DNA of 64,000 nt from Bacteroides sp. 214 (GTDB taxonomy: Bacteria > Bacteroidota > Bacteroidia > Bacteroidales > Bacteroidaceae): NCBI RefSeq assembly GCF_010501015.1, contig NZ_QVML01000016.1:1-64000 (forward strand). Direction: 5' to 3'. Shown here piece after piece: positions 1 to 8,385 of this stretch. The notes beneath the pieces were generated by a model. That model worked only from the letters and a program-made list of their open reading frames with translations, did no database searches and was not told the DNA's origin. Each line of letters starts with the position of its first letter. Positions within the stretch are counted from its first letter, which is position 1. The position numbers and the translations under genes were made by a program.

Positions 1-7
1 TATGAAT

Positions 8-78
8 GACAACCTTTTTAGAATGAAAAGATATATTGCGACAACCTTTTTAGTAACAAGCAGTAAAAACTGACAACC
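8..78. repeat. Three GACAACC repeats at 32-bp spacing
   Basis: The heptamer GACAACC begins at 8, 40 and 72, exactly 32 bp apart. The first two copies extend to GACAACCTTTTTAG; the third reads GACAACCAC. The spacing is about three helical turns. The block lies upstream of the hybrid two-component gene and could be an operator, or the end of a neighbouring locus cut by the window edge. The intervening bases are not conserved, and three copies are too few for a CRISPR. Confidence 0.5.
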
Positions 79-96
79 ACTTTCAGTATAAGTCAT

Positions 97-174
97 TCAC
101 ATATGTGATGATATCTCTTCACAATTGTGACGATATATCTTCACAGCTGTGCCGATATATCATCACATATGTGA
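97..174. repeat. Array of four 12-bp palindromes, 22-bp period
   Basis: Palindromes TCACATATGTGA (97), TCACAATTGTGA (119), TCACAGCTGTGC (141) and TCACATATGTGA (163) are spaced exactly 22 bp apart. A second small palindrome, GATATC or GATATATC, sits in each of the gaps. The outer TCACA/TGTGA arms are fixed while the central two bases vary (AT, AT, GC, AT), as in operators for a dimeric regulator. The array ends about 170 bp before the hybrid sensor gene. TGTGA/TCACA half-sites resemble CRP-type sites, but the arms here abut with a 2-bp core, unlike the 6-bp spacer of CRP sites. It shares its period with nine other arrays in the window. Confidence 0.85.
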
Positions 175-346
175 AGAGATAATTATGACACAACAAATGA
201 CTTAATAATGCAGTGACATGACGGTTACAATGCAGTGCTTCTTATGTGTTAACCTAACTTGTTAGAGTGATAAAATACCCATCAAATGAATATCACTAAT
301 GATTTTATATCTATATTTGTATCGGATGAACAACACTGTGATAGTT

Positions 347-3300
347 ATGAAACAACTAACCCTACTCTTTTTTTTGCTTCTTGCGTTAATGGCGAATGCT
401 CAAACTCCTATTTGCCATATAGATGAATATACCATAGAAGACGGACTTCCACAAGATATCGTTACCGAAGTAATACAAGATAAGAAAGGCTTCATGTGGG
501 TTGCCACTCGCGGAGGCTTAAATAAATTTGATGGTTATACGTTTAAGAATTTCAAAGCATCGGCAAATAAGGAATCAACACTTTCCAGTAATCGTATCAC
601 ACATATTGTTGAAACGGCTTATGGTGATATCTGGTGTCAGACATACGATAAACGTGCTTATATTTTTGATACGTATACGGAGGAATTTTATGACGTGCTT
701 CGACCTCTCGAAGAGGAGATAAAGAGAAATAATCAGGTAGCCAGTATCTATTCACTTCCGGGTGGTATAGCCTGGCTTGTGTGCGATAAGGGTTATTGCT
801 ACCGCGTAGACGAAAAGAAATACAAAGAAAGCGATGGTATAGAACTTTACAGTACGTTTTCCGAAAATCTGAAGGGCGAGAATGTATATACCATATTCAA
901 AGATTCGCAAGGTGATGAGTGGATACTTACCGATAAAGGAGTAACGGTTGTTGGGCAGAAAAAGGTAGATAGCGACTTCCCATTCAAATCTATTGGTGAG
1001 TACAACGGGGTGGTTTACTTAGTTTCTACTTCCGAAAACCTGGCTTACTATGACGAACAAACCAAGAGTGTTCGGTTTATCGAAGCACCGTTTGATATTG
1101 GGCGAGTGGGATTTCTCGTTGTTTTGAAAAGCGGATATATAGCGTTAGCTTCCAACAAAGGAATTGTATTGTATGACCCAAAAAGCAAGTCATTCCGCCT
1201 CATTGATATACGAACAGCTACGCAACCTTTGTCGCAAGCTATTGCTTTGTTTGAAGATAGTCATGGAGAGATTTGGGTATATTCCAATGGGAAAGGTGTG
1301 GTTCGTGTGAATTTGGAAACAAACGAAAAACAACACTTATATACCCCTGAACATGAAGTGGTGAAGTATGAGCGCAATAATCGCCGCTTGCTATTTGAAA
1401 CGAATGAAGGTGTGTTGTGGGTAATTCCTCATGATGGAAATCTGAGCTATTATGACCGTGAGAAGAAACAATTAAAACATTATTATACCGATCCGGGTAA
1501 TCCGAAATCTTTGTTTGCACCATTGGTGCGTTTCTGTTTCAAAGACAGGCAGGGAAATGCTTGGCTGGTGAGTGCGCGTGGTATAAAGAAAATGTCTTTC
1601 TTCCCACAAAATTACACGCTGAAGCAGTTGGAAGATGGATTTGAGGTTAGGGCTCTTTATCGGGATGAAAGCCAACGGTTATGGGTAGCCTCGAAGAGTG
1701 GATACATTAGGATATATAATCCTGACGGAACATTATTGGGATATTTTGACTCACGCGGAAATATTACAAAAGAAAAAGTGCAGTTTCCTTCACTTATTTA
1801 CTGTTTTGCTCAAAGCGAAGGAGGAAATATCTGGATGGGAACAAAGACGGCCGGGCTTGTACGCTTAGGAAAGCGTACGGATATGAAGTACACAATTGAG
1901 TACTTTCAATATGATTCCGAATCTCCTTATAGTATCAGTAGCAACGATATATATACCATATTTACCGACTCAAAACACAATGTTTGGGTAGGTACATACG
2001 GTGGAGGCATCAACATGCTGAAAGAATCATTGGATGGTGATGTGCAGTTTATTAGTCATCGTAATAAATTGAAGAATTTCCCCATGAATCAGTTCAATAA
2101 TATTCGTTATATTACAGAAGCAGAAGATGGTGTGATGATGCTGGGAACTACTTTCGGGTTGCTTACTTTCTCTAATAATTTTGATTATCCCGAAGAAATA
2201 AAGTTCTATAAGAATGTGCCCAAGAGTGACGAGCGCGAAAGCTTGGTGGGTAGCGATGTGATGCATATTTACATGAATAGTAAAAAAGAAATTTTTGTGT
2301 TGTCATTTACAGGGGGAATAAATAAAATACTAACAAACAATTTGCTTAGTGAATCCATCACATTCAAGAATTACTCTATTCATGAAGGCTTGCACTCTGA
2401 TTTGGTGCTTTCAATGTTGGAAGACGAGGATGGTGGTCTTTGGGTAGCAACCGAAAACTCGCTTTCTAAGTTTGATTCGGAAACAGAGTTGTTTGATAAC
2501 TACGACACACGGTTCTTGCGGCAGAAAATGAATATAACCGAAGCTATACCTACTGTTAATGCTGCCGGGCAGCTTGTATTTGGTACAGATATGGGAGTGC
2601 TGGAATTTTATCCAGAAGAAATGCGGAAAAATGAATATGTACCACCTGTTATGCTAACGGATCTACGTATCAACAGTGTGCCTTATGCTACATCTGTTGA
2701 TAATCTGGAGGAGGTTAAGTTGCGGAAGTCAGGAAGAAACTTTACGGTTATTTTTGCTGCGTTGGACTTTTTGCGCCCTTATAACCTCAATTATGCATAT
2801 CAACTGGAAGGACTGGAAGATGACTGGAACTATAGCGATCGTAATCGTCAGGCGAGATACATAAATCTTCCGCCGGGGCAATACAAACTGAAGGTGAAAT
2901 CAACCAATAGTGATGGCGTATGGGTAGATAATACGCGTACGTTATTGGTCAATGTAGTCCCTACCTTTTGGGAAACGCCTTGGGCGTGGCTTATTTATAC
3001 AGTTAGCTTCATTTTGTTTACACTAATCATTATTTACGTGTTCTTCTATATATACCGTTTAAGAAATCAGGTGGATATGGAACAACAACTATCCAATATC
3101 AAGCTGAAGTTCTTTACTGATATATCGCATGAATTGCGCACCCCGCTTACACTTATCTCGACTCCACTTACCGAGGTGCTTGAAAGCGAAAAGTTATCAT
3201 CAACTGCGCGGGAACATCTTACGGTAGTTCGTAAGAACACCGAGCGTATGCTACGTTTAGTCAATCAGATTCTCGATTTTCGTAAGATACAGAATAAGAA

Positions 3301-4684
3301 AATGAAACTGATGATTGAAGAAACAGAGTTAGTTGCTTTCTTAATGAAAATAACAGAAAGCTTCAGTTCGGTTGCCGAAGAAAATCAAATGCAGTTCTCA
3401 TTGCAAGCCAATCAAGAAGAGTTGTTTGTCTGGTTGGATCGTGATAAAGTAGAGAAAATGATTTTTAATCTCTTATCAAATGCGTTTAAATATACTCTGC
3501 CGGGCAAGAGTGTTACGGTAAAAGTGGAGAAGAAAGAGAAGGAGGTAGTTGTGTCGGTGATTGATGAAGGTATTGGTATCGCACCTGAAAAGCTTGAATC
3601 ACTCTTCAAACGGTTTGAAACTGTAAGTAAGTATAATATGCTGCAACCTTCATCGGGTATAGGCTTGTCGTTGGTAAAAGAACTCGTCGATATGCATCAT
3701 GGCAATATTGAGGTGAAAAGTCAACTTGGCAAGGGAAGTTGTTTTAGTATAACTTTGCCTTTGGATAAAAGTGTTTATGAAGATGACGAGCAAGCGGAAC
3801 TAATCCTTACGGATGTGATGCAAAGCGAACCCGATGCAGAAGAGGTGATTGTTCCTGTGGTGGATACTGAAATTAATGATGACGAAAGACCAACAATTCT
3901 GGTCGTAGAAGATAATCAAGAACTACGAAACCTACTGCGGACTATCTTGTCGAGAAACTACACCGTATTGCAAGCTGTAAATGGGGAAGAGGGCCTGAAG
4001 CTGGCGGCTAAGACCATTCCGGATATGATTATATCGGATGTGATGATGCCGGTTATGGATGGGTTGGAGATGATTAAAAAAATTAAGGAGAACAACGATA
4101 TTCGCCATATACCTATTGTTTTGCTCTCAGCCAAATCTTCGCTTGATGATAGAATCTTAGCACTGGAGCAAGGTGTAGACGATTACATAACTAAACCCTT
4201 TAGTACAACTTACCTCAAGACTAAGGTGGCTGCGTTGTTTGCTCAACGTAAGCAATTGCAAGAGATATTTGTTGACCGCTTGTCTGCCAAAACAGAAACT
4301 AACGGGGCAAAAGATTGGAATCCGTCTAAGCCCGAAGTTATGCCACATGACGAGCAATTTATGAACCAAGTAATCGAGTTCTTGGAAGCAAATATGGATA
4401 ATCCAGACCTTATAATAGACGATTTTGCAGATAAGATGATGCTTAGCCGAACCGTTTTCTATCGCAAACTGAAGTCGATTGTGGGAATGGCCCCTGTTGA
4501 TTTTATTCGTGAAATACGAATCAAGCGTGCTGCTCAGCTTATAGAAAGCAATGTGTATAACTTTTCGCAGATAGCTTATATGACTGGCTTTAACGATCCG
4601 AAATACTTTGGGAAATGTTTTAAAAAGCATATTGGAATGACACCAAGTGAATATAAAAATTCATTTGGAACGCCAGAAGAATAA
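347..4684 (+). CDS. Hybrid two-component system sensor/response regulator (HTCS)
   Basis: A one-protein signalling system that spans the inner membrane and typically senses oligosaccharides in the periplasm to switch on polysaccharide-utilisation genes. Numbering from the Met at 347: signal peptide (MKQLTLLFFLLLALMANAQ), a long series of two-component propeller repeats to about 760, a Y_Y_Y domain about 790-860, a membrane helix about 878-905, HisKA with H-box SHELRTP (His928), HATPase with NLLSNAFKYT and DEGIGI boxes, a receiver about 1180-1290 with acceptor Asp1231 (SDVMMPVMDG) and Lys in TKPF, and a C-terminal AraC-type helix-turn-helix about 1360-1438. Upstream in-frame ATGs at 299 and 326 would put extra residues before an otherwise perfect signal peptide, so 347 is preferred. 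No SusC/SusD pair is adjacent, so the target locus is probably to the left or distant. Confidence 0.95.
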   Translation: MKQLTLLFFLLLALMANAQTPICHIDEYTIEDGLPQDIVTEVIQDKKGFMWVATRGGLNKFDGYTFKNFKASANKESTLSSNRITHIVETAYGDIWCQTYDKRAYIFDTYTEEFYDVLRPLEEEIKRNNQVASIYSLPGGIAWLVCDKGYCYRVDEKKYKESDGIELYSTFSENLKGENVYTIFKDSQGDEWILTDKGVTVVGQKKVDSDFPFKSIGEYNGVVYLVSTSENLAYYDEQTKSVRFIEAPFDIGRVGFLVVLKSGYIALASNKGIVLYDPKSKSFRLIDIRTATQPLSQAIALFEDSHGEIWVYSNGKGVVRVNLETNEKQHLYTPEHEVVKYERNNRRLLFETNEGVLWVIPHDGNLSYYDREKKQLKHYYTDPGNPKSLFAPLVRFCFKDRQGNAWLVSARGIKKMSFFPQNYTLKQLEDGFEVRALYRDESQRLWVASKSGYIRIYNPDGTLLGYFDSRGNITKEKVQFPSLIYCFAQSEGGNIWMGTKTAGLVRLGKRTDMKYTIEYFQYDSESPYSISSNDIYTIFTDSKHNVWVGTYGGGINMLKESLDGDVQFISHRNKLKNFPMNQFNNIRYITEAEDGVMMLGTTFGLLTFSNNFDYPEEIKFYKNVPKSDERESLVGSDVMHIYMNSKKEIFVLSFTGGINKILTNNLLSESITFKNYSIHEGLHSDLVLSMLEDEDGGLWVATENSLSKFDSETELFDNYDTRFLRQKMNITEAIPTVNAAGQLVFGTDMGVLEFYPEEMRKNEYVPPVMLTDLRINSVPYATSVDNLEEVKLRKSGRNFTVIFAALDFLRPYNLNYAYQLEGLEDDWNYSDRNRQARYINLPPGQYKLKVKSTNSDGVWVDNTRTLLVNVVPTFWETPWAWLIYTVSFILFTLIIIYVFFYIYRLRNQVDMEQQLSNIKLKFFTDISHELRTPLTLISTPLTEVLESEKLSSTAREHLTVVRKNTERMLRLVNQILDFRKIQNKKMKLMIEETELVAFLMKITESFSSVAEENQMQFSLQANQEELFVWLDRDKVEKMIFNLLSNAFKYTLPGKSVTVKVEKKEKEVVVSVIDEGIGIAPEKLESLFKRFETVSKYNMLQPSSGIGLSLVKELVDMHHGNIEVKSQLGKGSCFSITLPLDKSVYEDDEQAELILTDVMQSEPDAEEVIVPVVDTEINDDERPTILVVEDNQELRNLLRTILSRNYTVLQAVNGEEGLKLAAKTIPDMIISDVMMPVMDGLEMIKKIKENNDIRHIPIVLLSAKSSLDDRILALEQGVDDYITKPFSTTYLKTKVAALFAQRKQLQEIFVDRLSAKTETNGAKDWNPSKPEVMPHDEQFMNQVIEFLEANMDNPDLIIDDFADKMMLSRTVFYRKLKSIVGMAPVDFIREIRIKRAAQLIESNVYNFSQIAYMTGFNDPKYFGKCFKKHIGMTPSEYKNSFGTPEE

Positions 4685-4704
4685 TTCTTTGAGCGAGTTA
4701 CTGT

Positions 4705-5580
4705 ATGACGCTGCCTAAGAAAAATATAATGAATGAGCAGTTGCCTATTTCAGAGGCATCGCCCATTATAGCGCGTTTCTTTGATTATAAACACTTTACT
4801 TACCCATGGCATTTTCATTCGGAGTATGAAGTTATGTTGGTAAAAGAAGGTTATGGGAAACGTTTTGTAGGCAATCGCATCGCAACGTTTGTTGCCGGTG
4901 ATGTGATTTTGTTTGGTTCTTCGCTGCCACATTATATGAAAAGTGATGAAGTGTTTCATGCGCTCGATAATTCACTGCGTGTAAAAGGAACGATTGTGCA
5001 GTTCGAAAAAGATTTTATGCATTACTCCATCAATCATTATCCGCAATTTATAAAGGTAAAAAAACTGCTTGAAGAGGCTCAACAGGGAATTTATTTTCCT
5101 GCCGGATGCTCCAAACAGTTAGTGAAGTTGTTAGATGCACTTCCCAATGAAACAGGTATAGACCAGATAACTTCACTTTTGCAGTTGTTGAAAGAAATGT
5201 CTGAAATAACAACGCGACAGGTTATCTCGACTACAGATTATGCCAATGCGCCCATTCTTGATATGGCACGCATTGACAAAATTATCTCTTACCTGAATAA
5301 GAATTACACAAAACACATTGAACTGGCGGAGGTTGCTTCACTTGCTGCAATGAATCCATCAGCCTTTTGTCGTTTCTTTAAAAGTAAAACCAGTAAATCG
5401 CTTACAAAATACATATTGGATATGCGAATAAGCCATGCCTGCAAACTCTTAGTTCTGGATGATATGAGCATTGTGCAAATTAGTACAGAGTGTGGATTTG
5501 ATACGATTTCGTATTTTAACAAAGTCTTTAAGAAAACCACCGGTTATACCCCCACGCAATATAAGCAGATTATGTTGTAG
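4705..5580 (+). CDS. AraC family transcriptional regulator with N-terminal cupin
   Basis: DNA-binding regulator with an N-terminal cupin-like sensor (WHFHSEYEVMLVKEG, then a GD-V-LFGSSLPH segment) and a C-terminal AraC/XylS double helix-turn-helix over about residues 189-290, including AEVASLAAMNPSAFCRFFK and the family signature ISTECGFDTISYFNKVFKK. Proteins of this type usually bind a small sugar or acid in the cupin. It starts 20 bp after the hybrid sensor on the same strand, so the two may be co-transcribed. A second ATG at 4729 (MNEQLP) is an equally plausible start. The ligand and targets cannot be read from sequence. Confidence 0.9.
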   Translation: MTLPKKNIMNEQLPISEASPIIARFFDYKHFTYPWHFHSEYEVMLVKEGYGKRFVGNRIATFVAGDVILFGSSLPHYMKSDEVFHALDNSLRVKGTIVQFEKDFMHYSINHYPQFIKVKKLLEEAQQGIYFPAGCSKQLVKLLDALPNETGIDQITSLLQLLKEMSEITTRQVISTTDYANAPILDMARIDKIISYLNKNYTKHIELAEVASLAAMNPSAFCRFFKSKTSKSLTKYILDMRISHACKLLVLDDMSIVQISTECGFDTISYFNKVFKKTTGYTPTQYKQIML

Positions 5581-5601
5581 CTCATATTGCTTTTGAGGGA
5601 T

Positions 5602-7449
5602 TTACTCTTTAATACACCTTATGGCAATTCCAAGTGATGCATTAGTTACTGCTCCTTCGTTTATGGAATTGTTTGTGCTGCTGAGCATAATGGTTTTTTC
5701 GGCTTCGCTGGATGAGCCATTCTTCATACTCCAATATCCTGCAAAAATACTATTGGTAAAACTCTTGTTGTACAAACCGATAGGATCAATGTTGAATCCG
5801 GTTAGATTCGTGGCGGGTTGTCCTGATGTTTTCCATGCTTCGCCTTTTTTTAGAGCTGCACAATTATTTACTATGTATGTTTTCAGTGTACCCCAGTCTG
5901 TTGAGCTACTAACTCTCCAGCCGTTGGGCGCTATTAACCCCGTTGATATAGTGGCGATATTGTAATAGTAAAACTCATTATCGGGAGTACAAACCCTTGC
6001 TGTTGTTCCTGTAAAATCATCTTTTAGTGCAATAGCTGTTCCGTCCGAGTATTTGGTCGTTTGCAGATTAGCTGCCATCCAATATTGTGTGCCTATTTTG
6101 GTAATTGGATAGGTGATGCTTTCTGTTCCACGTATATCGGTGAGTGTAAATTCTTTACAGTCAATGAACAGCATCTCTTCTGGCTGGGATAAACAGAGTG
6201 TGCTGTCTTTTGCTATATAAATTTTTTCTATTGGAGAAGAGGTGCCTGCAGTGTAGGTAAATGTATTGGTAGAGGTGTTCCAAGCTAAGCTCCCTCCATG
6301 TTTTTCTTCAGTTTCGTTTATTATTTTTAGCACGATTCCTTTTGCTAGGTTTGTTTTGTTCTTTGCGGTTGGGTAGGCCACAATAGCTTGGGCGGTAATA
6401 CTGGTTCCAACAAGGTATTCTTTGCAGATTTCTGCAACTTTAACCCCTCCGCTAAAAACATTGTAAATCGAAGATTTCAAGAAAGGGAGGTCATTAATTG
6501 ATATTGATGTTGTTACTGTTGTTTGCTTAGCTTTTTCTTCTTTCTGAGTGGGTTCTTCCCAACCGTTTACACTTGGACTAATAGAGACTGCGAGTTTTTC
6601 GGCTAGTGTTATCTGATAATCAAAGGATTTTCCGCTTTCCAAGACATGCTCTTCTTCAACTACTGCTCTGAACGTTTCTTCATTTACTTCGATTTCTATA
6701 AATGTTTGTTTCGCATTAAATGTTTGTGGAATGATTAGAGCGCATTTTCCAACTAACTCGTTTTCGCCTATTTCCCACTCTCCATATGGAGTTATATCTG
6801 TTATACTACTTTGGTTGCTAAACTCATCAGCAGAAAAATCATAAGTAGCTTTACTGTATATATCAACAAGTTTGATGCTTGGTTTTGATTCTAAAAGAGT
6901 TGCTGGAGTATGACTTTCTCCCGGCTTTAGGCGAATGTTTATTTTGCATAGTTTGTGGTCAAACTGCATGCTTATAAAATCCTTTGTCGCTTCAATTCCA
7001 CTGTTTTTGGCTGTAAGAAAATCAGATATAGAATATGAACTCCACTCGGATTGGTTTGCTTTTGTTGTTATATCCATTATAGTTGTTCCTGCTGTAATTC
7101 CTTTTTTCTTGTATGGATAATAAGCTATGAAATCACAGATAGCGCTTTCTTCGGGGTAGTATTTTGTTGTTTCGGGAGTAAAAACCTGATTACTATTAAC
7201 GAATTTGGTGTTGCTTATGAAAATCTCATCTTCCAGCGTGTTTGGCTGAATGGTGACATATAAACCGATAGCATCATTCTCTTCGAAAGCTGTGTCAGTA
7301 ACTCTTGTTTTCTCTTGTTTGACTTTAGCAGAAATGCCAATAGGGATTCTTCCTTTTTCGGATTTTTCACTTGGAATGTTGTTTACACACGAGGTCATGA
7401 CTGAAATGCTAAGGCATAGCATGACCCATGAACAGATAGAAATTTTCAT
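5602..7449 (-). CDS. Fimbrillin-family lipoprotein with C-terminal FISUMP domain
   Basis: Cell-envelope lipoprotein: a signal peptide ends in MTSC (Cys21), a lipobox for signal peptidase II. Residues about 35-300 resemble the Mfa-like/fimbrillin family of Bacteroidales (PF13149 type), with the F-I-A-YYPY motif and a FDHKLCKINI strand that are common there. The last ~170 residues match the Fibrobacter major paralogous (FISUMP) domain: IGTQYWMAANLQTT, the YYYN segment, APNGWRV and the closing GIAIRCIKE. Such proteins are surface adhesins or glycan-binding proteins. It is convergent with the AraC regulator, 21 bp between stops. Assignment rests on motifs only; the ligand is unknown. Confidence 0.85.
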   Translation of the reverse strand: MKISICSWVMLCLSISVMTSCVNNIPSEKSEKGRIPIGISAKVKQEKTRVTDTAFEENDAIGLYVTIQPNTLEDEIFISNTKFVNSNQVFTPETTKYYPEESAICDFIAYYPYKKKGITAGTTIMDITTKANQSEWSSYSISDFLTAKNSGIEATKDFISMQFDHKLCKINIRLKPGESHTPATLLESKPSIKLVDIYSKATYDFSADEFSNQSSITDITPYGEWEIGENELVGKCALIIPQTFNAKQTFIEIEVNEETFRAVVEEEHVLESGKSFDYQITLAEKLAVSISPSVNGWEEPTQKEEKAKQTTVTTSISINDLPFLKSSIYNVFSGGVKVAEICKEYLVGTSITAQAIVAYPTAKNKTNLAKGIVLKIINETEEKHGGSLAWNTSTNTFTYTAGTSSPIEKIYIAKDSTLCLSQPEEMLFIDCKEFTLTDIRGTESITYPITKIGTQYWMAANLQTTKYSDGTAIALKDDFTGTTARVCTPDNEFYYYNIATISTGLIAPNGWRVSSSTDWGTLKTYIVNNCAALKKGEAWKTSGQPATNLTGFNIDPIGLYNKSFTNSIFAGYWSMKNGSSSEAEKTIMLSSTNNSINEGAVTNASLGIAIRCIKE

Positions 7450-7570
7450 GATTTCTTAGTTTTTATATTGTTAGTAATGAGCTGCAAATGTACAATATTA
7501 ATTAGCAAATAAACAAGCATATTAAGAAATATTTTTTAATAAATGTTTATCTACGACTCTTTTACTAATA

Positions 7571-7604
7571 AAAAGACCTTGGCGAATCACTTCGACAAGG
7601 TCCT
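7571..7604 (-). terminator. Rho-independent terminator-like hairpin
   Basis: On the minus strand the stem GGACCTTG pairs with CCAAGGTC around a loop containing CGAAGTGATTCG, and is followed by TTTTTATT. It lies 138 bp beyond the acetyltransferase stop and would end the exopolysaccharide operon. It also lies between a candidate promoter (7667-7697) and the lipoprotein start, so it could act as an attenuator in that leader. Confidence 0.7.
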
Positions 7605-7666
7605 ATTTATTTTACTTAAATGGTTACGTAATAAAATTATGATTGAACTAATTAAATCTGATTTTG

Positions 7667-7697
7667 CAAAGATAGGGAAGTTCTGATTAATTAGAAA
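7667..7697 (-). promoter_or_regulatory. Candidate promoter for the fimbrillin-type lipoprotein
   Basis: On the minus strand TATCTTTG (7667-7674) matches the Bacteroidetes -7 box TAnnTTTG. TTTC lies exactly 19 bp upstream (7694-7697), one mismatch from the -33 TTTG. The leader would be about 210 nt and would contain the hairpin at 7571-7604. Confidence 0.5.
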
Positions 7698-7741
7698 TCC
7701 CTTAAACTGGGTATATTATCAAAAGTGTTACCAAGAAGTAG

Positions 7742-8371
7742 TTACTTCTTAGCTACTTTTACCCATTCTTTTGCATCAAAATCATATGTTTTTAATACTC
7801 TAGCAGGAACTCCTGCGCAAACCGAGTAAGGTGGAATGGATTGGCTTACTACGCTACCGGCAGCTACCACACTGTGTGTGCCGATGGTTACACCAGGAAG
7901 AATAACCGCATTGGCTCCAACCCAGACATCATCTTCTATTATTATTTGCCCCGTTGTTACCCCTTGGGTGAATATTGGTTTACTTATATCCTCAAAGTCA
8001 TGATTAAGTCCACTTAACGTAGAACTCTGTCCAATATGAGAGTAATTCCCGATTTTTACAGGACCAATAATTGTTGCTCCTAATCCAATACGGGCATGAT
8101 TACCAATAAGTAAATCCCCTACAGCATTATTTAAGCAACAATAGTCTTCAACGACAGAATATTCTCCTAAGGAGAATCTATTAAATGGAGGCAAATCTTT
8201 TCTTACACTTCTATATATGATGGATTTTTTTCCTTTTTTGATATATGTGAACATAAATAGGCGTATCCACCACTGTGGTCTAGTTTTTATTGGGTGCATA
8301 ATAAAGTCAAGAACTAGCTTTTTTAGCTTAGGGTTTTCTTTAATTCTTTCTTTAAGGCGTTGAGTGTTCAT
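7742..8371 (-). CDS. Left-handed beta-helix acyltransferase (WcaF/LacA-type)
   Basis: Hexapeptide-repeat acyltransferase, probably O- or N-acetylating a sugar in the polysaccharide made by this operon. From about residue 70 the chain is built of isoleucine/valine-rich hexads (IGNHARIGLGATIIGPVKIG, then IIIEDDVWVGANAVILPGV). The catalytic-type histidine lies in LSGLNHDFED. The C-terminal PPYSVCAGVPARVLK is typical of the LacA/WcaF group. It is the last gene of a four-gene leftward operon, 14 bp after the glycosyltransferase. The 209-residue length is normal for the family. Confidence 0.9.
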   Translation of the reverse strand: MNTQRLKERIKENPKLKKLVLDFIMHPIKTRPQWWIRLFMFTYIKKGKKSIIYRSVRKDLPPFNRFSLGEYSVVEDYCCLNNAVGDLLIGNHARIGLGATIIGPVKIGNYSHIGQSSTLSGLNHDFEDISKPIFTQGVTTGQIIIEDDVWVGANAVILPGVTIGTHSVVAAGSVVSQSIPPYSVCAGVPARVLKTYDFDAKEWVKVAKK

Positions 8372-8385
8372 AATTATTGTGATTT

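Noticed and set aside
97-174. CRISPR array reading of the 22-bp repeats
   Set aside because: Unit is 22 bp in total with no room for 30-bp spacers, there are no cas genes, and the units are variable palindromes.
1239-4630. Minus-strand frames inside the hybrid sensor gene
   Set aside because: They are shadows of strongly coding plus-strand sequence, without start signals or domains.
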